Source: Consotaella salsifontis
GTDB lineage: Bacteria > Pseudomonadota > Alphaproteobacteria > Rhizobiales > Rhizobiaceae
DNA: 64,000 nt
Assembly (NCBI RefSeq): GCF_900167365.1
Contig: NZ_FUXL01000006.1
Span: 186,001-250,000, forward strand
Direction of reading: 5' to 3'
Shown here in pieces: positions 16,317-25,293 of the stretch. The translations under genes were made by a program, and so were the position numbers. Numbering within the stretch: the first letter of the stretch is position 1; each line of letters starts with the position of its first letter. Under the pieces are notes generated by a model that ran no database searches, was not told the origin of the DNA, and saw only the letters and a list, made by a program, of their open reading frames with translations.

Positions 16317-17378
16317 TCAGCAGATGCGGGGCAGTTGCTCCCCGTTCAGCCATTCGACCACCCGCTCCGATCCGAAACTGGTCGACAGACGGACAAGGCG
16401 ACTGTCGTCTGCAACGGCCTGCCCGATCACGGCGGCATCGCGTCCCAGCGGATGAGCGTTCATGACACGCAGCAGCGCCTCCGCTTTCTCAGCGGGACAG
16501 AAGGCGAGCAGCTTTCCTTCGTTGGCGATGCCCAGAGGATCGATGCCGAGAAGCTCGCAGGCGCCGCGCACCGCCGGCTTGATCGGCAGCGCATCTTCAT
16601 CGAGGACGAAGCCGACGCCGGACTGATGGGCAAGCTCGTTCAGCGTGGCCGCGACCCCGCCGCGCGTCGGGTCCCGCAGGCAGTGGATAGACGGTTCCGC
16701 CTCGACCATCGCGGCTACGAGCCCGTTGAGCGGCGCGCTGTCGCTCTCGATCGCGGTTTCGAAGTCAAGATTTTCCCGCTTGGAAAGGATCGCGACGCCA
16801 TGGTCGCCGATCGAGCCCGAAATGATGACCGCATCGCCGGGTCGGATAGCGTCACCGGAGATCGATAGGTCATCAACGAGAACGCCCACCCCCGCCGTCG
16901 AGATGAAGATGCCGTCCGCTTTGCCCCGCTCCACCACCTTGGTATCGCCGGTAACGACGGGCACACCGGCTTCGGTGGAGGCGCGCGCCATGCTTTGGAC
17001 GATGCGCTTCAGATCGGCGAGCGGGAAGCCCTCCTCGATGATGAAGCTGGCGGAAAGATAAAGCGCCCGCGCCCCGCTCATCGAGACATCGTTGATCGTG
17101 CCGTGCACGGCGAGCGAACCGATATCGCCGCCAGGGAAAAACAGCGGCGAGATCACATAGCCGTCCGTCGACATGACCAGCCGCCCGGTCGCAGCCGGCA
17201 TGACCGCCATGTCGTTGCCCTGCGCCAAGTAGGGGTTGTCGAAGGCGGCAGCGAAGATCTCGGAAATGAGCTGCGCCATGGCGCGCCCGCCCCCGCCATG
17301 CGTCATGTCGACCCGCCCCCGCTCGACGTCCAGCGGACGGGTGAACTTGCGCTGACTGCTATCTGCGAACTCGTTCAC
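16317..17378 (-). CDS. hypE: Hydrogenase maturation factor HypE
   Basis: HypE dehydrates a C-terminal thiocarbamate to thiocyanate, supplying the CN ligands of the NiFe-hydrogenase iron. 353 residues from GTG 17378, with GGGAGG 4 nt upstream. The AIRS-like ATP-binding domains carry TINDVSMSGA, TGDTKVVERG and DPTRGGVAATLNELA, and the protein ends PRIC: the terminal Cys that receives the carbamoyl group is intact. The start overlaps the hypD stop (GTGA), so translation is coupled. No hydrogenase structural gene, hypA, hypB or hypF lies in the window. Confidence 0.95.
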   Translation of the reverse strand: MNEFADSSQRKFTRPLDVERGRVDMTHGGGGRAMAQLISEIFAAAFDNPYLAQGNDMAVMPAATGRLVMSTDGYVISPLFFPGGDIGSLAVHGTINDVSMSGARALYLSASFIIEEGFPLADLKRIVQSMARASTEAGVPVVTGDTKVVERGKADGIFISTAGVGVLVDDLSISGDAIRPGDAVIISGSIGDHGVAILSKRENLDFETAIESDSAPLNGLVAAMVEAEPSIHCLRDPTRGGVAATLNELAHQSGVGFVLDEDALPIKPAVRGACELLGIDPLGIANEGKLLAFCPAEKAEALLRVMNAHPLGRDAAVIGQAVADDSRLVRLSTSFGSERVVEWLNGEQLPRIC

Positions 17379-18505
17379 GCGACCTCCCGATGCTGGCTCG
17401 CGCCGCCCTTGCGATGGCGGCCATAGAGCCAATGCGCCGCGCATCCCCCCTCGCTCGACACCATGCACGAGCCGATGGGGTTGTCGGGCGTGCAGACCTT
17501 GCCGAAGAGCACGCATTCCTCGGGCCGCTTCAGCCCACGCACGACCTCGGCGCAGGCGCATGATTTGGGGTCCGGCACCTGGCGATAAGGCAGCGCGAAG
17601 CGCTTTTCGGCGTCGAATGCCTCGTAGTCGTCGGCGATCCGCAAGGCGCTGTTCGGCAGGGTGCCGAGACCGCGCCACTCGAAATCGCCCCGGAGCGTCA
17701 TCGTTTCGGCGATGACCTCCCGCGCCTTGGCGTTGCCGATGGCCGGCAGAGCGCGGACATAGGCGTTCTCCACGCGAGGGACGCCCTCGTTGACTTGGCG
17801 CACCAGCATCAGGATCGCCTGGAGAAGATCCAGCGGCTCAAAGCCGGCGACAACGATGGCCTGCCCCCGATCCGCGAATTCTTGGTACGGCTCAATGCCG
17901 ATCACCGCCGAGACATGGCCCGGCCCGATGATCCCCTGGAGCGCCAGGCTTTCGCCGTCCAGAATGGCGCGCATCGCCGCCGGCGTCAGCACATGGTTGC
18001 AGAAGATCGAGAAGTTATCGAGCTTTTCGGCCTTGGCCATCTTCAACGCCATGGCGGTTGGCGGCGTCGTCGTCTCGAAGCCGATGGCGAGGAAGGCCAC
18101 CTGCCGGCCGGGATTCTGCCGCGCGATCTTCAGCGCGTCGAGGGTCGACCAGACCATGCGGATGTCGGCGCCCTCGGCTCGCGCCTTGATCAGGCTCATG
18201 CGGTGCGAACCGGGCACGCGCATCATGTCGCCGTAGGAGCACAGGATCACGTCGTGATCGCGCGCGAGCTCTATCGCGCTGTCGACGCGGCCGACGGGCA
18301 GGACGCAGACCGGGCAACCCGGTCCATGCACCAAGCGCACATTGCCAGGCAGCAACTCCTCCAGACCATAGCGCGCGATCGTGTGGGTGTGGCCGCCGCA
18401 GAACTCCATGAACGTGTATTGGGCGCCGGAGCGGCACTCGGCGGCGATCGTCGCGGCAATCCCGCGCGCGAGCGCCCCATCGCGGAACTCGGAGGCATAT
18501 TTCAT
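17375..18505 (-). CDS. hypD: Hydrogenase maturation factor HypD
   Basis: 376 residues from ATG 18505 (MKYASEFRDG). HypD is a 4Fe-4S scaffold that with HypC assembles the Fe(CN)2CO group. Conserved Cys motifs are present: FCGGHTHTIARYG, GPGCPVCVLP, and the C-terminal cluster region with SCACAEV, CVLFGKVC and SEGGCAAHW. The longer open frame upstream is hypC in another frame. It overlaps hypC and hypE at its two ends by 4 nt or fewer. Confidence 0.96.
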   Translation of the reverse strand: MKYASEFRDGALARGIAATIAAECRSGAQYTFMEFCGGHTHTIARYGLEELLPGNVRLVHGPGCPVCVLPVGRVDSAIELARDHDVILCSYGDMMRVPGSHRMSLIKARAEGADIRMVWSTLDALKIARQNPGRQVAFLAIGFETTTPPTAMALKMAKAEKLDNFSIFCNHVLTPAAMRAILDGESLALQGIIGPGHVSAVIGIEPYQEFADRGQAIVVAGFEPLDLLQAILMLVRQVNEGVPRVENAYVRALPAIGNAKAREVIAETMTLRGDFEWRGLGTLPNSALRIADDYEAFDAEKRFALPYRQVPDPKSCACAEVVRGLKRPEECVLFGKVCTPDNPIGSCMVSSEGGCAAHWLYGRHRKGGASQHREVA

Positions 18506-18750
18506 CGCCCTGCTCCGCTCTCTTCCAGTTCGACGAGCTCGCCCATTTCCTTGAGGATGGCCAGCGTCTGCAAGGCTTCCTCGGGGTCGATACGGCTCAG
18601 CGCGAAGCCGACGTGAAGCAGAACGTAATCGCCGACGGCAACGTTCTCCACCAGGGCAAGGCTCACCACCTTCTCGACGCCTTCGATGTTCACGCGCGCC
18701 ATGGACGCGGGCAGAAGCTCCACCACTTCGGCAGGAATTGCCAGACACAT
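18502..18750 (-). CDS. hypC: Hydrogenase maturation chaperone HypC/HupF family
   Basis: 82 residues from ATG 18750, beginning MCLAIPAEVVELLP; Cys2 is the iron-binding residue exposed after Met removal. The motif VGDYVLLHVGFALSRIDPEEA is diagnostic. It chaperones the Fe(CN)2CO intermediate between HypD and the hydrogenase large subunit. First gene of hypC-hypD-hypE; its stop overlaps the hypD start (ATGA). Confidence 0.95.
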   Translation of the reverse strand: MCLAIPAEVVELLPASMARVNIEGVEKVVSLALVENVAVGDYVLLHVGFALSRIDPEEALQTLAILKEMGELVELEESGAGR

Positions 18751-19014
18751 GGGTCTCGTCCTTGCTCCCAGGGGCAGTGGCGGCATCGGGTCCTGGAGCG
18801 TTATCCGGTCACGCCGCTTTTCTCATACCCTGGAGTTAGAATTTGGGCGGGGCGAGAACCTTGAGTCAAATCAAACCGCCGGGCCTGACCCACCCGAGGA
18901 ACCGCATTCGGCCACATATCCTTCGCGCCTGTTGCACTGGCCGGCGCTTGCACGACGCCCATCTTTGCAGAGAGACCGCCGCTCGAACGGACATTGCGGG
19001 ACCTCTTCTTCCTG

Positions 19015-20268
19015 ATGGATTACATTCTTCTCCTGACCGTCTTCGGTCTCATCGTCCTGATCACGGCCTGGGTACCGGTCCTGATCAAGGAGATGCCGCT
19101 TTCCCTGCCGATCATCTGCATTCTGATCGGCGCGGGGCTGAGGCTGTCGCCGCTGTTCACCGTGGTGGAGGCCAACCCGCTCGAAAGCCGCTATCTCACG
19201 GAGAAGCTGACCGAACTCGTGCTGATCGTGTCGCTGATGGGCGCGGGGCTGAAGCTCGACCGGGCCCTGGGTTGGCGGCGATGGGCACTGACCTGGCGGC
19301 TGCTGGGCATTTCGATGCCGTTGAGCATCGCTGGGGTCGCCCTCGTCGGATGGTCGCTCCTGGGTCTTGCCCCCGCCGCGGCACTTCTGCTCGGCGCCGC
19401 GCTCGCTCCGACCGATCCTGTGCTGGCGAGCGACATCCAGGTCGGCCCGCCCGGCTCGGGCTGCGAAACGCCCGTCCGCTTCGCCTTGACCTCGGAGGCA
19501 GGACTCAACGACGGCCTATCCTTCCCCTTCGTCTATCTGGCGATCGCGGTGGCGCTTGCGGGAAGGGTCGACGCGTCGCTGATTGGACACTGGTTTCTCG
19601 TTGACGTGCTTTGGAAGCTCACGGCAGGCGCCGTGATCGGCTGGCTGGCGGGAAAAGGCGTGGGTTGGCTCCTGTTTCGCCTGCCCGACAGGACCCGCAT
19701 CTCGCGCACCGGCGACGGATTCGTTGCTCTCGGCATCACCCTTCTCGTCTACGGCGTCACCGAGATCGCTCATGGCTATGGCTTCCTGGCGGTCTTCGCC
19801 TCCGGCCTCGCCATCCGCGCAACGGAGCGCCAGAACGAGTATCATGAGAAGCTCCATGCCTTCGCCGAGCAGATCGAGCGCCTGCTCATGATGGTCCTGC
19901 TCGTCTGCTTCGGCGCGGCCATCGCTCAAGGGTCGATCTTTGGCCGACTCGATGGCTGGGTCGTGCTCACCGCCGTCCTGGTGATTTTCGTCATCCGGCC
20001 GCTCGCGGGCATCGTCGGCCTTCTGGGGCGGCCCGAGAAGGCGCGGGAGAAGGCGATGATCGCATTCTTCGGCATTCGTGGCATGGGCTCGTTCTACTAT
20101 CTCGCCTATGCGCTCGGGCAGGCGGAGTTTGCCGGAACCGACATCCTATGGGTCACGATCTGCTGCTGCGTCCTCGCCTCGATCGTCCTCCATGGCACCA
20201 CGGTCACGCCGCTGATGCGCTATCTGGATACCGAACGGCATATCGAAGAAGGCCGCCCTCCGCCGTGA
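19015..20268 (+). CDS. Cation:proton antiporter (CPA1/NhaP-like)
   Basis: 417 residues from ATG 19015 (MDYILLLTVFGLIVL); a TTG seven codons upstream is an alternative. About 12 hydrophobic segments with the CPA1 ion-path motif AALAPTDPVLASDIQVG and SEAGLNDGLSFPFVY, whose Asp residues bind the cation. Likely exchanges Na+ or K+ for H+ across the inner membrane; which ion is not readable. Divergent from hypC across 264 nt. Its stop lies 4 nt from the stop of the convergent arsC-like gene. Confidence 0.91.
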   Translation: MDYILLLTVFGLIVLITAWVPVLIKEMPLSLPIICILIGAGLRLSPLFTVVEANPLESRYLTEKLTELVLIVSLMGAGLKLDRALGWRRWALTWRLLGISMPLSIAGVALVGWSLLGLAPAAALLLGAALAPTDPVLASDIQVGPPGSGCETPVRFALTSEAGLNDGLSFPFVYLAIAVALAGRVDASLIGHWFLVDVLWKLTAGAVIGWLAGKGVGWLLFRLPDRTRISRTGDGFVALGITLLVYGVTEIAHGYGFLAVFASGLAIRATERQNEYHEKLHAFAEQIERLLMMVLLVCFGAAIAQGSIFGRLDGWVVLTAVLVIFVIRPLAGIVGLLGRPEKAREKAMIAFFGIRGMGSFYYLAYALGQAEFAGTDILWVTICCCVLASIVLHGTTVTPLMRYLDTERHIEEGRPPP

Positions 20269-20272
20269 GCCT

Positions 20273-20680
20273 TCAGGGTTTTGGCCGCACCACCTGCCCA
20301 TCCTCTTTGGTGAAGGCGGCGATCGAGCCTTCCGGCAAAACATCGAGCACCTTCTCCGATGGGCGGCAAAGCGCCACGCCTTTATCAGTCACGACAATAG
20401 GCCGCTCGATGAGAATGGGATGAGCCATCATGGCGTCGAGAATTGCCTCGTCGTCCAAGGCAGGGTCGTCCAGCCCGAGCTCCTCATAGGGCGTTCCCCG
20501 ACGGCGCAGGAGTTGGCGCGGGGTGATGCCCATCGCCTGGATCAGCTGAACAAGGCGTTCGCGGCTCGGCGGCGTCTTCAGATATTCGATCACCTCGACC
20601 GTCTCGCCCGATTGACGAAGCATCGCCAGGACGTTGCGTGAGGTCCCGCAGGCGGGGTTGTGGTAGATGGTGGCAGACAT
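20273..20680 (-). CDS. arsC: Arsenate reductase, glutaredoxin-coupled type (ArsC)
   Basis: 135 residues from ATG 20680 (MSATIYHNPACGTSRN). The HX3CX3R active-site signature is present (His7, Cys11, Arg15), as is LIERPIVVTDKGVALCRP with its conserved Arg. These support a true ArsC, not a YffB-like homologue. It reduces arsenate to arsenite. No arsB, acr3 or arsR is nearby, so it stands alone; an arsenite exporter would have to be encoded elsewhere. Confidence 0.9.
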   Translation of the reverse strand: MSATIYHNPACGTSRNVLAMLRQSGETVEVIEYLKTPPSRERLVQLIQAMGITPRQLLRRRGTPYEELGLDDPALDDEAILDAMMAHPILIERPIVVTDKGVALCRPSEKVLDVLPEGSIAAFTKEDGQVVRPKP

Positions 20681-20776
20681 GGCGCTCCTCATCCTTCACC
20701 GAAAAGGCGCTACCATTCTAACTCAAGAATCGGTGCGGCGGGCGCTCGTTCGCGCCCGCCGGCCCATCCATCGGAT

Positions 20777-21175
20777 TCAGGAGAGCGCCTTCTCGAGTTC
20801 GCCCTTCGACATCTTGGAGCGACCCTGAATGTCGCGCTTCTGCGCCTCGTGATACAACTCGTCCTTGGTCTTGTCCGAGCCGCCGGACGAACGGCCGTCG
20901 GTGTACTTGGCCATGGTGCGCTTTTGCGCGCCCTTGCCTTCCTTTTCCGCTTCGGCGGTTTCGCCCTTGCGCTCCTTGGCTTTCGTCTCGCGCAGGTTCT
21001 CGCGATTGGTCTTGGCGTCTTCCTGATTCGTCGCGCCGGCCTCGTGCAGAGCGATCGCCTTGGCCTGCTGGGGGCTTTTCACGTCGGCGCCAGTCCCGCT
21101 CTTCAGCTCGCCATGCTTGTACTCGTGCATGACGCGCGCCACGGTTTCCTTCTGCTCTTTCGACTGCTTGGCCAT
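20777..21175 (-). CDS. DUF6496-type hydrophilic stress protein
   Basis: 132 residues from ATG 21175, MAKQSKEQKETVARVMHEYK; the first 50 residues match the DUF6496 pattern (KETV.RVMHEYKHGELKSG, then a Lys/Ala-rich segment). The middle is extremely Lys/Glu-rich and probably disordered. The C-terminus DELYHEAQKRDIQGRSKMSK with GELEKALS resembles a Rho N-terminal/SAP-like helical element that could bind nucleic acid (inference). An EcfG-like promoter lies 38 nt upstream, pointing to general stress control. Confidence 0.78.
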   Translation of the reverse strand: MAKQSKEQKETVARVMHEYKHGELKSGTGADVKSPQQAKAIALHEAGATNQEDAKTNRENLRETKAKERKGETAEAEKEGKGAQKRTMAKYTDGRSSGGSDKTKDELYHEAQKRDIQGRSKMSKGELEKALS

Positions 21176-21212
21176 GATCCACCTGTTGAATCCAGTTGGG
21201 TTTGACCTGCTA

Positions 21213-21237
21213 AACGCCGATGATTGCACAAGGTTCT
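21213..21237 (-). promoter_or_regulatory. EcfG-like general stress promoter for the DUF6496 gene
   Basis: On the minus strand AGAAC (21237-21233) is followed after 16 nt by CGTT (21216-21213). The alphaproteobacterial sigma-EcfG consensus is GGAAC-N16/17-cGTT, so one base differs. Distance and orientation fit transcription of the gene at 21175. Confidence 0.5.
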
Positions 21238-21267
21238 CCGTGGCGTCGATTACGGCGGCCAGTGTCG

Positions 21268-21675
21268 CTATGCCTGATCCGCCTCAAAATCGAGCGCGAC
21301 GCCGTTGATGCAATAGCGAAGGCCGGTGGGCGGCGGACCGTCGGGAAAGACATGGCCAAGATGGCTACCGCAGCGCGCGCAGTGAACCTCGGTGCGCACC
21401 ATGCCGTAGCTCCGGTCCTCGGTCGTCTCGATGGAACCTTCGACAGGCGTGTCGAAGCTCGGCCAGCCGGTTCCGCTTTCAAACTTTTGTCCTGACTGAA
21501 AAAGCGGCTGCCCGCAGCCCGCGCACGAGAAGGTCCCGTGCCGCTTCTCGTGCAGCAGCGCGCAGCTTCCCGGCCGTTCGGTGCCGTGGCCGCGCATGAC
21601 GTCGAACTGCTCGGGCGTCAGCAATGCCCGCCACTCCGCCTCCGTGTGCGTCACCGGATAGGTCTTGCCGTTCAT
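21268..21675 (-). CDS. msrB: Peptide-methionine (R)-S-oxide reductase
   Basis: 135 residues from ATG 21675 ([15 protein letters not shown]). Repairs R-methionine sulfoxide in proteins. Two zinc-binding CxxC pairs are present (CAGCGQPLF and [10 protein letters not shown]), with GTGWPSF and catalytic Cys in [11 protein letters not shown]. The longer open frame upstream has no MsrB similarity. It is separate from msrA. Confidence 0.95.
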   Translation of the reverse strand: MNGKTYPVTHTEAEWRALLTPEQFDVMRGHGTERPGSCALLHEKRHGTFSCAGCGQPLFQSGQKFESGTGWPSFDTPVEGSIETTEDRSYGMVRTEVHCARCGSHLGHVFPDGPPPTGLRYCINGVALDFEADQA

Positions 21676-21754
21676 GCTTGCGCCTCCTTCTTTGGGAACC
21701 TTGGAATTCCCTAGATAGGAAGGAGCGCCCGCAATCCACAGGCGCCGGCGAGGA

Positions 21755-22387
21755 TCAGCCGGAAATCGACGGCGACTCGATGCGCTCCACCCCCGCCTCC
21801 CGCATCGCGCTCCAGGCCCGATCGAGCGAGCCGTCGAGATCGATGGCGCGGCAGGCGTCCTCGATGACGGCGACGGAAAAGCCCGCCTTCGCCGCGTCGA
21901 GCGCTGTCCAAAGCACACAGAAGTCGGTGGCGAGACCGACGGCGAAAACGCGGCGAACGCTGCGCTCCCTGAGATAGCCCGTAAGCCCCGTGGGGGTCGT
22001 GTGGTCGGCTTCGAGGAAGGCTGAGTAGGAATCGATCTCGGGGTGATAGCCCTTCCTCACCACCGCCTGGGCATGCGGCACATGAAGCGCGGGATGAAAA
22101 CTGGCGCCGTCCGTCCCCTGCACGCAGTGATCGGGCCAGAGAACCTGCGTTCCATAGTCGAGGTCGATGGTCGAGAACGCTGGGCGCTCATGGCGCGACG
22201 CGAAGGAGACGTGTCCGGCGGGGTGCCAATCCTGCGTGAGGATCACCGTCTGAAAGCGTTCAGCCAGCGCGTTGACCACAGGCACCACGGCCTCGCCCTC
22301 AGGCACGGCCAGGGCGCCGCCCGAGCAGAAGTCGTTCTGGACATCGACAACGAGGAGAACGTCCTCGGCGGAGGGGCGAAAGATCAT
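21755..22387 (-). CDS. pncA: Nicotinamidase (isochorismatase family)
   Basis: Deamidates nicotinamide to nicotinate for NAD salvage. 210 residues from ATG 22387 ([20 protein letters not shown]). The catalytic triad is visible as Asp15 (VVDVQNDF), Lys112 ([16 protein letters not shown]) and Cys157 ([10 protein letters not shown]); metal ligands lie in [14 protein letters not shown]. Divergent from the SOUL-domain gene across 386 nt that contain a strong minus-strand terminator. Confidence 0.94.
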   Translation of the reverse strand: MIFRPSAEDVLLVVDVQNDFCSGGALAVPEGEAVVPVVNALAERFQTVILTQDWHPAGHVSFASRHERPAFSTIDLDYGTQVLWPDHCVQGTDGASFHPALHVPHAQAVVRKGYHPEIDSYSAFLEADHTTPTGLTGYLRERSVRRVFAVGLATDFCVLWTALDAAKAGFSVAVIEDACRAIDLDGSLDRAWSAMREAGVERIESPSISG

Positions 22388-22489
22388 CAGGCGCGGCTCC
22401 AATGGGTGGCACCGGGTCAACGTGCCCATCATGACGAGGAAAGGCAACCGGTGCAGCGGCCGCGCGTCGTCGGTCTTTCCTGGCGGCAC

Positions 22490-22514
22490 AAAAAAAGGCG
22501 GCACGAGGCCGCCT
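22490..22514 (-). terminator. Strong intrinsic terminator upstream of pncA, possible small-RNA end
   Basis: Reading the minus strand, AGGCGGC (22514-22508), loop CTCGT, then GCCGCCT (22502-22496) run into a run of T residues down to 22490. It lies upstream of pncA with no minus-strand gene before it. A second hairpin (ATCAGG 22531-22536 with CCTGAT 22548-22553) sits just ahead. The gap 22388-22773 is otherwise without a gene. It may end a small RNA starting within this gap or act as an attenuator in the pncA leader. Confidence 0.7.
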
Positions 22515-22773
22515 GAAATTTGGCTGGAGTATCAGGCCATGAAAAAACCTGATGCCGGATAATCACCTGAACCTCTAAAGGTTGCGTTGCGATGCGGCAG
22601 ATTTGTCAGCCCCTCTCGTCGCCGCTCGCCAAAATCGCCTGCTAACCCTAACTTCCTCGCAACCAACCGCGCCGTCCGTTCGTTTGTGGCGCAGCAGCGG
22701 GGATCATGGTCTCCCGCTGGAGTTGGCGCGCCCCTCGCTCGTCGCGCCGGAGTTCCATTCGCAGGAGATGACG

Positions 22774-23757
22774 ATGTTCCGCGACAAGCCTTCAGCCTCT
22801 GCCTACGACCGCATCGCTGAGGCGGTTTCCGATATCGGCGACCGGATCGCCCATCTTGAGGAGCAGGTCGCGGAACGGGTGAATCCGACCCCGTCGGCGG
22901 CCACGCGCGCCAAGGACGCGGTGGCGCGGCATCTGCCGATGATGCAGCCCAGCCGCCGCAGCTACGTTCCCGGCTTCCTCTCGAATCTTTCGATGCCGAG
23001 CATGCCGGACACCTCCGGCGCGCTGCACGACATCAAGCACCAGCTTGCCGAACTGCGGCACTCGGTTTCGGATGTCTCGCTTCCGAGGCTTCCGGCGCTG
23101 CGTCGTCGCCATCAGGTTCGCGGGCGCCTCGACTATATGCGGGACAATCCGTCCGTATCGATGCTGGTGGTCGCGGGCGGCGCGCTCGTCGCCGTGGGCG
23201 CGGCCTATTATCTCACCAAGAAGCTCGCCGAACACACCGAGGAGCCGGATTACCAGGTGGTGCGGCAGGACGGCGACATCGAGATCCGCGACTACGATGC
23301 CATGGTCGTCGCCGAGACGGTCAAGACCGGCTACCACGAGAAGGCGCTGCGCAGCGGCTTTGACACGCTTTACAACTACATCCGCGCGCAAAACCGCAGC
23401 GGAAAGAAGATTGCGATGACGACGCCGGTCCTCCAGCAGCTTTCCGAAAGCGAGGGCCGCACGAAGGGGTGGGCGGTGCGCTTCGTCATGCCGAAGAAGT
23501 TCTCGGCCTCGACGCTGCCCAAGCCGGTGAACGAGGATGTCGCCATCAAGGAATTCCCGGCGCGCCGCGTCGTCGCCATCCGCTTCCCCGGCACCTTCAC
23601 CGCTTCCCTCGCCAGCAAGAAGTTGATGACGCTCTATAACTACCTGTCCGACGAGAACCTCTCGCAGAAGGGCGATCCCGAGTACGCCTTCTACAATCCG
23701 CCCTGGACGCCGGGCTTCATGCGCCGCAACGAGATCCTCATCGAGATCGAGCGCTGA
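22774..23757 (+). CDS. SOUL-family heme-binding protein, membrane-anchored
   Basis: 327 residues from ATG 22774 (MFRDKPSASAYDRI), with GCAGGAG 6 nt upstream; an ATG two codons earlier overlaps the ribosome site. Residues 1-120 are polar, with a helical segment DIGDRIAHLEEQVAERV. One hydrophobic helix follows (about 130-150, MLVVAGGALVAVGAAYYL), then a SOUL/HBP domain (about 160-327) with EPDYQVVRQDGDIEIRDY, KKIAMTTPVLQQ and the C-terminal NEILIEI. The family binds heme or porphyrins, but a heme ligand cannot be assigned here. Ends at a bidirectional terminator facing metY. Confidence 0.88.
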   Translation: MFRDKPSASAYDRIAEAVSDIGDRIAHLEEQVAERVNPTPSAATRAKDAVARHLPMMQPSRRSYVPGFLSNLSMPSMPDTSGALHDIKHQLAELRHSVSDVSLPRLPALRRRHQVRGRLDYMRDNPSVSMLVVAGGALVAVGAAYYLTKKLAEHTEEPDYQVVRQDGDIEIRDYDAMVVAETVKTGYHEKALRSGFDTLYNYIRAQNRSGKKIAMTTPVLQQLSESEGRTKGWAVRFVMPKKFSASTLPKPVNEDVAIKEFPARRVVAIRFPGTFTASLASKKLMTLYNYLSDENLSQKGDPEYAFYNPPWTPGFMRRNEILIEIER

Positions 23758-23777
23758 GGCGATCGTCATCAAGTTTG

Positions 23778-23815
23778 AAAAGGCGCTGGAGCAACACGCT
23801 CCGGCGCCTTTTTCG
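23778..23815. terminator. Bidirectional terminator between the SOUL gene and metY
   Basis: AAAAGGCGC-T-GGAGC, loop AACAC, then GCTCC-G-GCGCCTTTTT: a 14-bp stem with one T-G pair, an A-run on the left and a T-run on the right. Serves the converging SOUL gene and metY. Confidence 0.9.
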
Positions 23816-23835
23816 TTTCACTACAGGGCGGAAGC

Positions 23836-25116
23836 TCAGAGCTTCGCCAGTGCCTGCTCGAGATCGGCAATGATGTCGCTGACGCTTTCAATGCCGACAG
23901 AGAGGCGAATCGTATCCGGCGCCGCGCCCGCCGCCACCTTCTGCTCGTCCGTCAGCTGCCGATGAGTGGTCGAGGCGGGATGAATCACCAGCGAGCGCGT
24001 ATCGCCGATGTTGGCAAGGTGGGAGAAGAGTTCCAGCGCCTCGACGAAGGCGACGCCGGCGTCATATCCGCCCTTGAGGCCGAAGGTCAGAACCGCGCCC
24101 GCGCCCTTCGGTGCGTAGCGAAGCATCATCTCGTGGTTGGGATCGCTTTCGAGACCCGCATAGGAGACCCACGACACCTTCTCGTGCCCCTTGAGATACT
24201 CGGCCACCGCCTTCGCGTTCTCGACGTGACGCTGCATCCTCAGCGGCAGCGTTTCGATGCCGGTCAGAATGAGGAAGGCGTTGAACGGCGAGATCGCCGG
24301 ACCAAGGTCGCGCATTCCGAGAACGCGACAGGCAATGGCGAAGGCAAAATTGCCGAAGGTCTCATGCAGAACGATGCCGGCATATTCCGGCCTAGGCTCC
24401 GACAGGGTCGGATAATGGCCTGAGGCCGACCAGTCGAAGGTGCCGGCGTCGACGATGACGCCGCCCATGGAGTTACCGTGACCGCCCATGAACTTGGTCA
24501 ACGAGTGAACGACGATGTCCGCCCCATACTCGATCGGGCGGCACAGATAGGGAGTGGCCAGCGTGTTGTCGACAATGAGCGGCACGCCCTTCCGGTGAGC
24601 GATCTCCGCGATGCCCGCGATATCGACAACGGTGCCGCCGGGATTGGCGATCGATTCGATGAAGACCGCGCGCGTCTTTTCATTGATGGCCGCCTCGAAC
24701 GTGGAGAGGTCAGAGGGGTCAGCCCACGTCACCCGCCAGTCGAAGCTCTTGAAGGTGTTGCCGAACTGGTTGATCGAACCGCCATAGAGCCAGCGCGAGG
24801 CGACGAACTCGTCGCCGGGCTGCATCAGCGCCTGGAAGACGAGAAGCTGCGCTGCGTGGCCTGACGCGGTGGCCAGCGCCGCCGTGCCGCCTTCGAGAGC
24901 CGCGACCCGCTCCTCCAGCACGGCCTGGGTCGGGTTCATGATCCGAGTATAGATATTGCCGAACTGCTGAAGCCCGAACAGCGCCGCCGCATGATCGGCA
25001 TTGTCGAAGACGTAGGCCGTCGTCTGGTAGATCGGAGTCGCACGCGCTCCTGTCGCGGGGTCGGGCGCAGCGCCTGCATGAACGGCGAGCGTTTCGAAGC
25101 CGGGGGTGGTGCTCAT
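23836..25116 (-). CDS. metY: O-acetylhomoserine sulfhydrylase (MetY)
   Basis: 426 residues, a PLP enzyme of the Cys/Met metabolism family. Direct sulfhydrylation of O-acetylhomoserine gives homocysteine. The PLP Lys is K208 in HSLTKFMGGHGNSMGG; the family length (about 425-430) and the TPIYQTTAYVFDNADHAAALF start fit MetY better than shorter MetB/MetZ. No SAM riboswitch consensus was recognised in the upstream 180 nt. Confidence 0.93.
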   Translation of the reverse strand: MSTTPGFETLAVHAGAAPDPATGARATPIYQTTAYVFDNADHAAALFGLQQFGNIYTRIMNPTQAVLEERVAALEGGTAALATASGHAAQLLVFQALMQPGDEFVASRWLYGGSINQFGNTFKSFDWRVTWADPSDLSTFEAAINEKTRAVFIESIANPGGTVVDIAGIAEIAHRKGVPLIVDNTLATPYLCRPIEYGADIVVHSLTKFMGGHGNSMGGVIVDAGTFDWSASGHYPTLSEPRPEYAGIVLHETFGNFAFAIACRVLGMRDLGPAISPFNAFLILTGIETLPLRMQRHVENAKAVAEYLKGHEKVSWVSYAGLESDPNHEMMLRYAPKGAGAVLTFGLKGGYDAGVAFVEALELFSHLANIGDTRSLVIHPASTTHRQLTDEQKVAAGAAPDTIRLSVGIESVSDIIADLEQALAKL

Positions 25117-25293
25117 GTCGTTTCTCCATAGGGCAGACTGCCGCGGATCATCCGGCAGCGGACAGGCCGGTATGATGAAGCGCGATGCGAGCTTGTTCCA
25201 GGGATTTTATTGCGTCGAAGCACGAACTCGACGCGCTGTCGTTCTCAACTCTTGATGGATCGAGAAAAGCGGCGGGATTTTCGTCGCTAATCT

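Noticed and set aside
25117-25293. A SAM-II riboswitch ahead of metY
   Set aside because: I looked for the conserved SAM-II core and could not find it by eye in this stretch.
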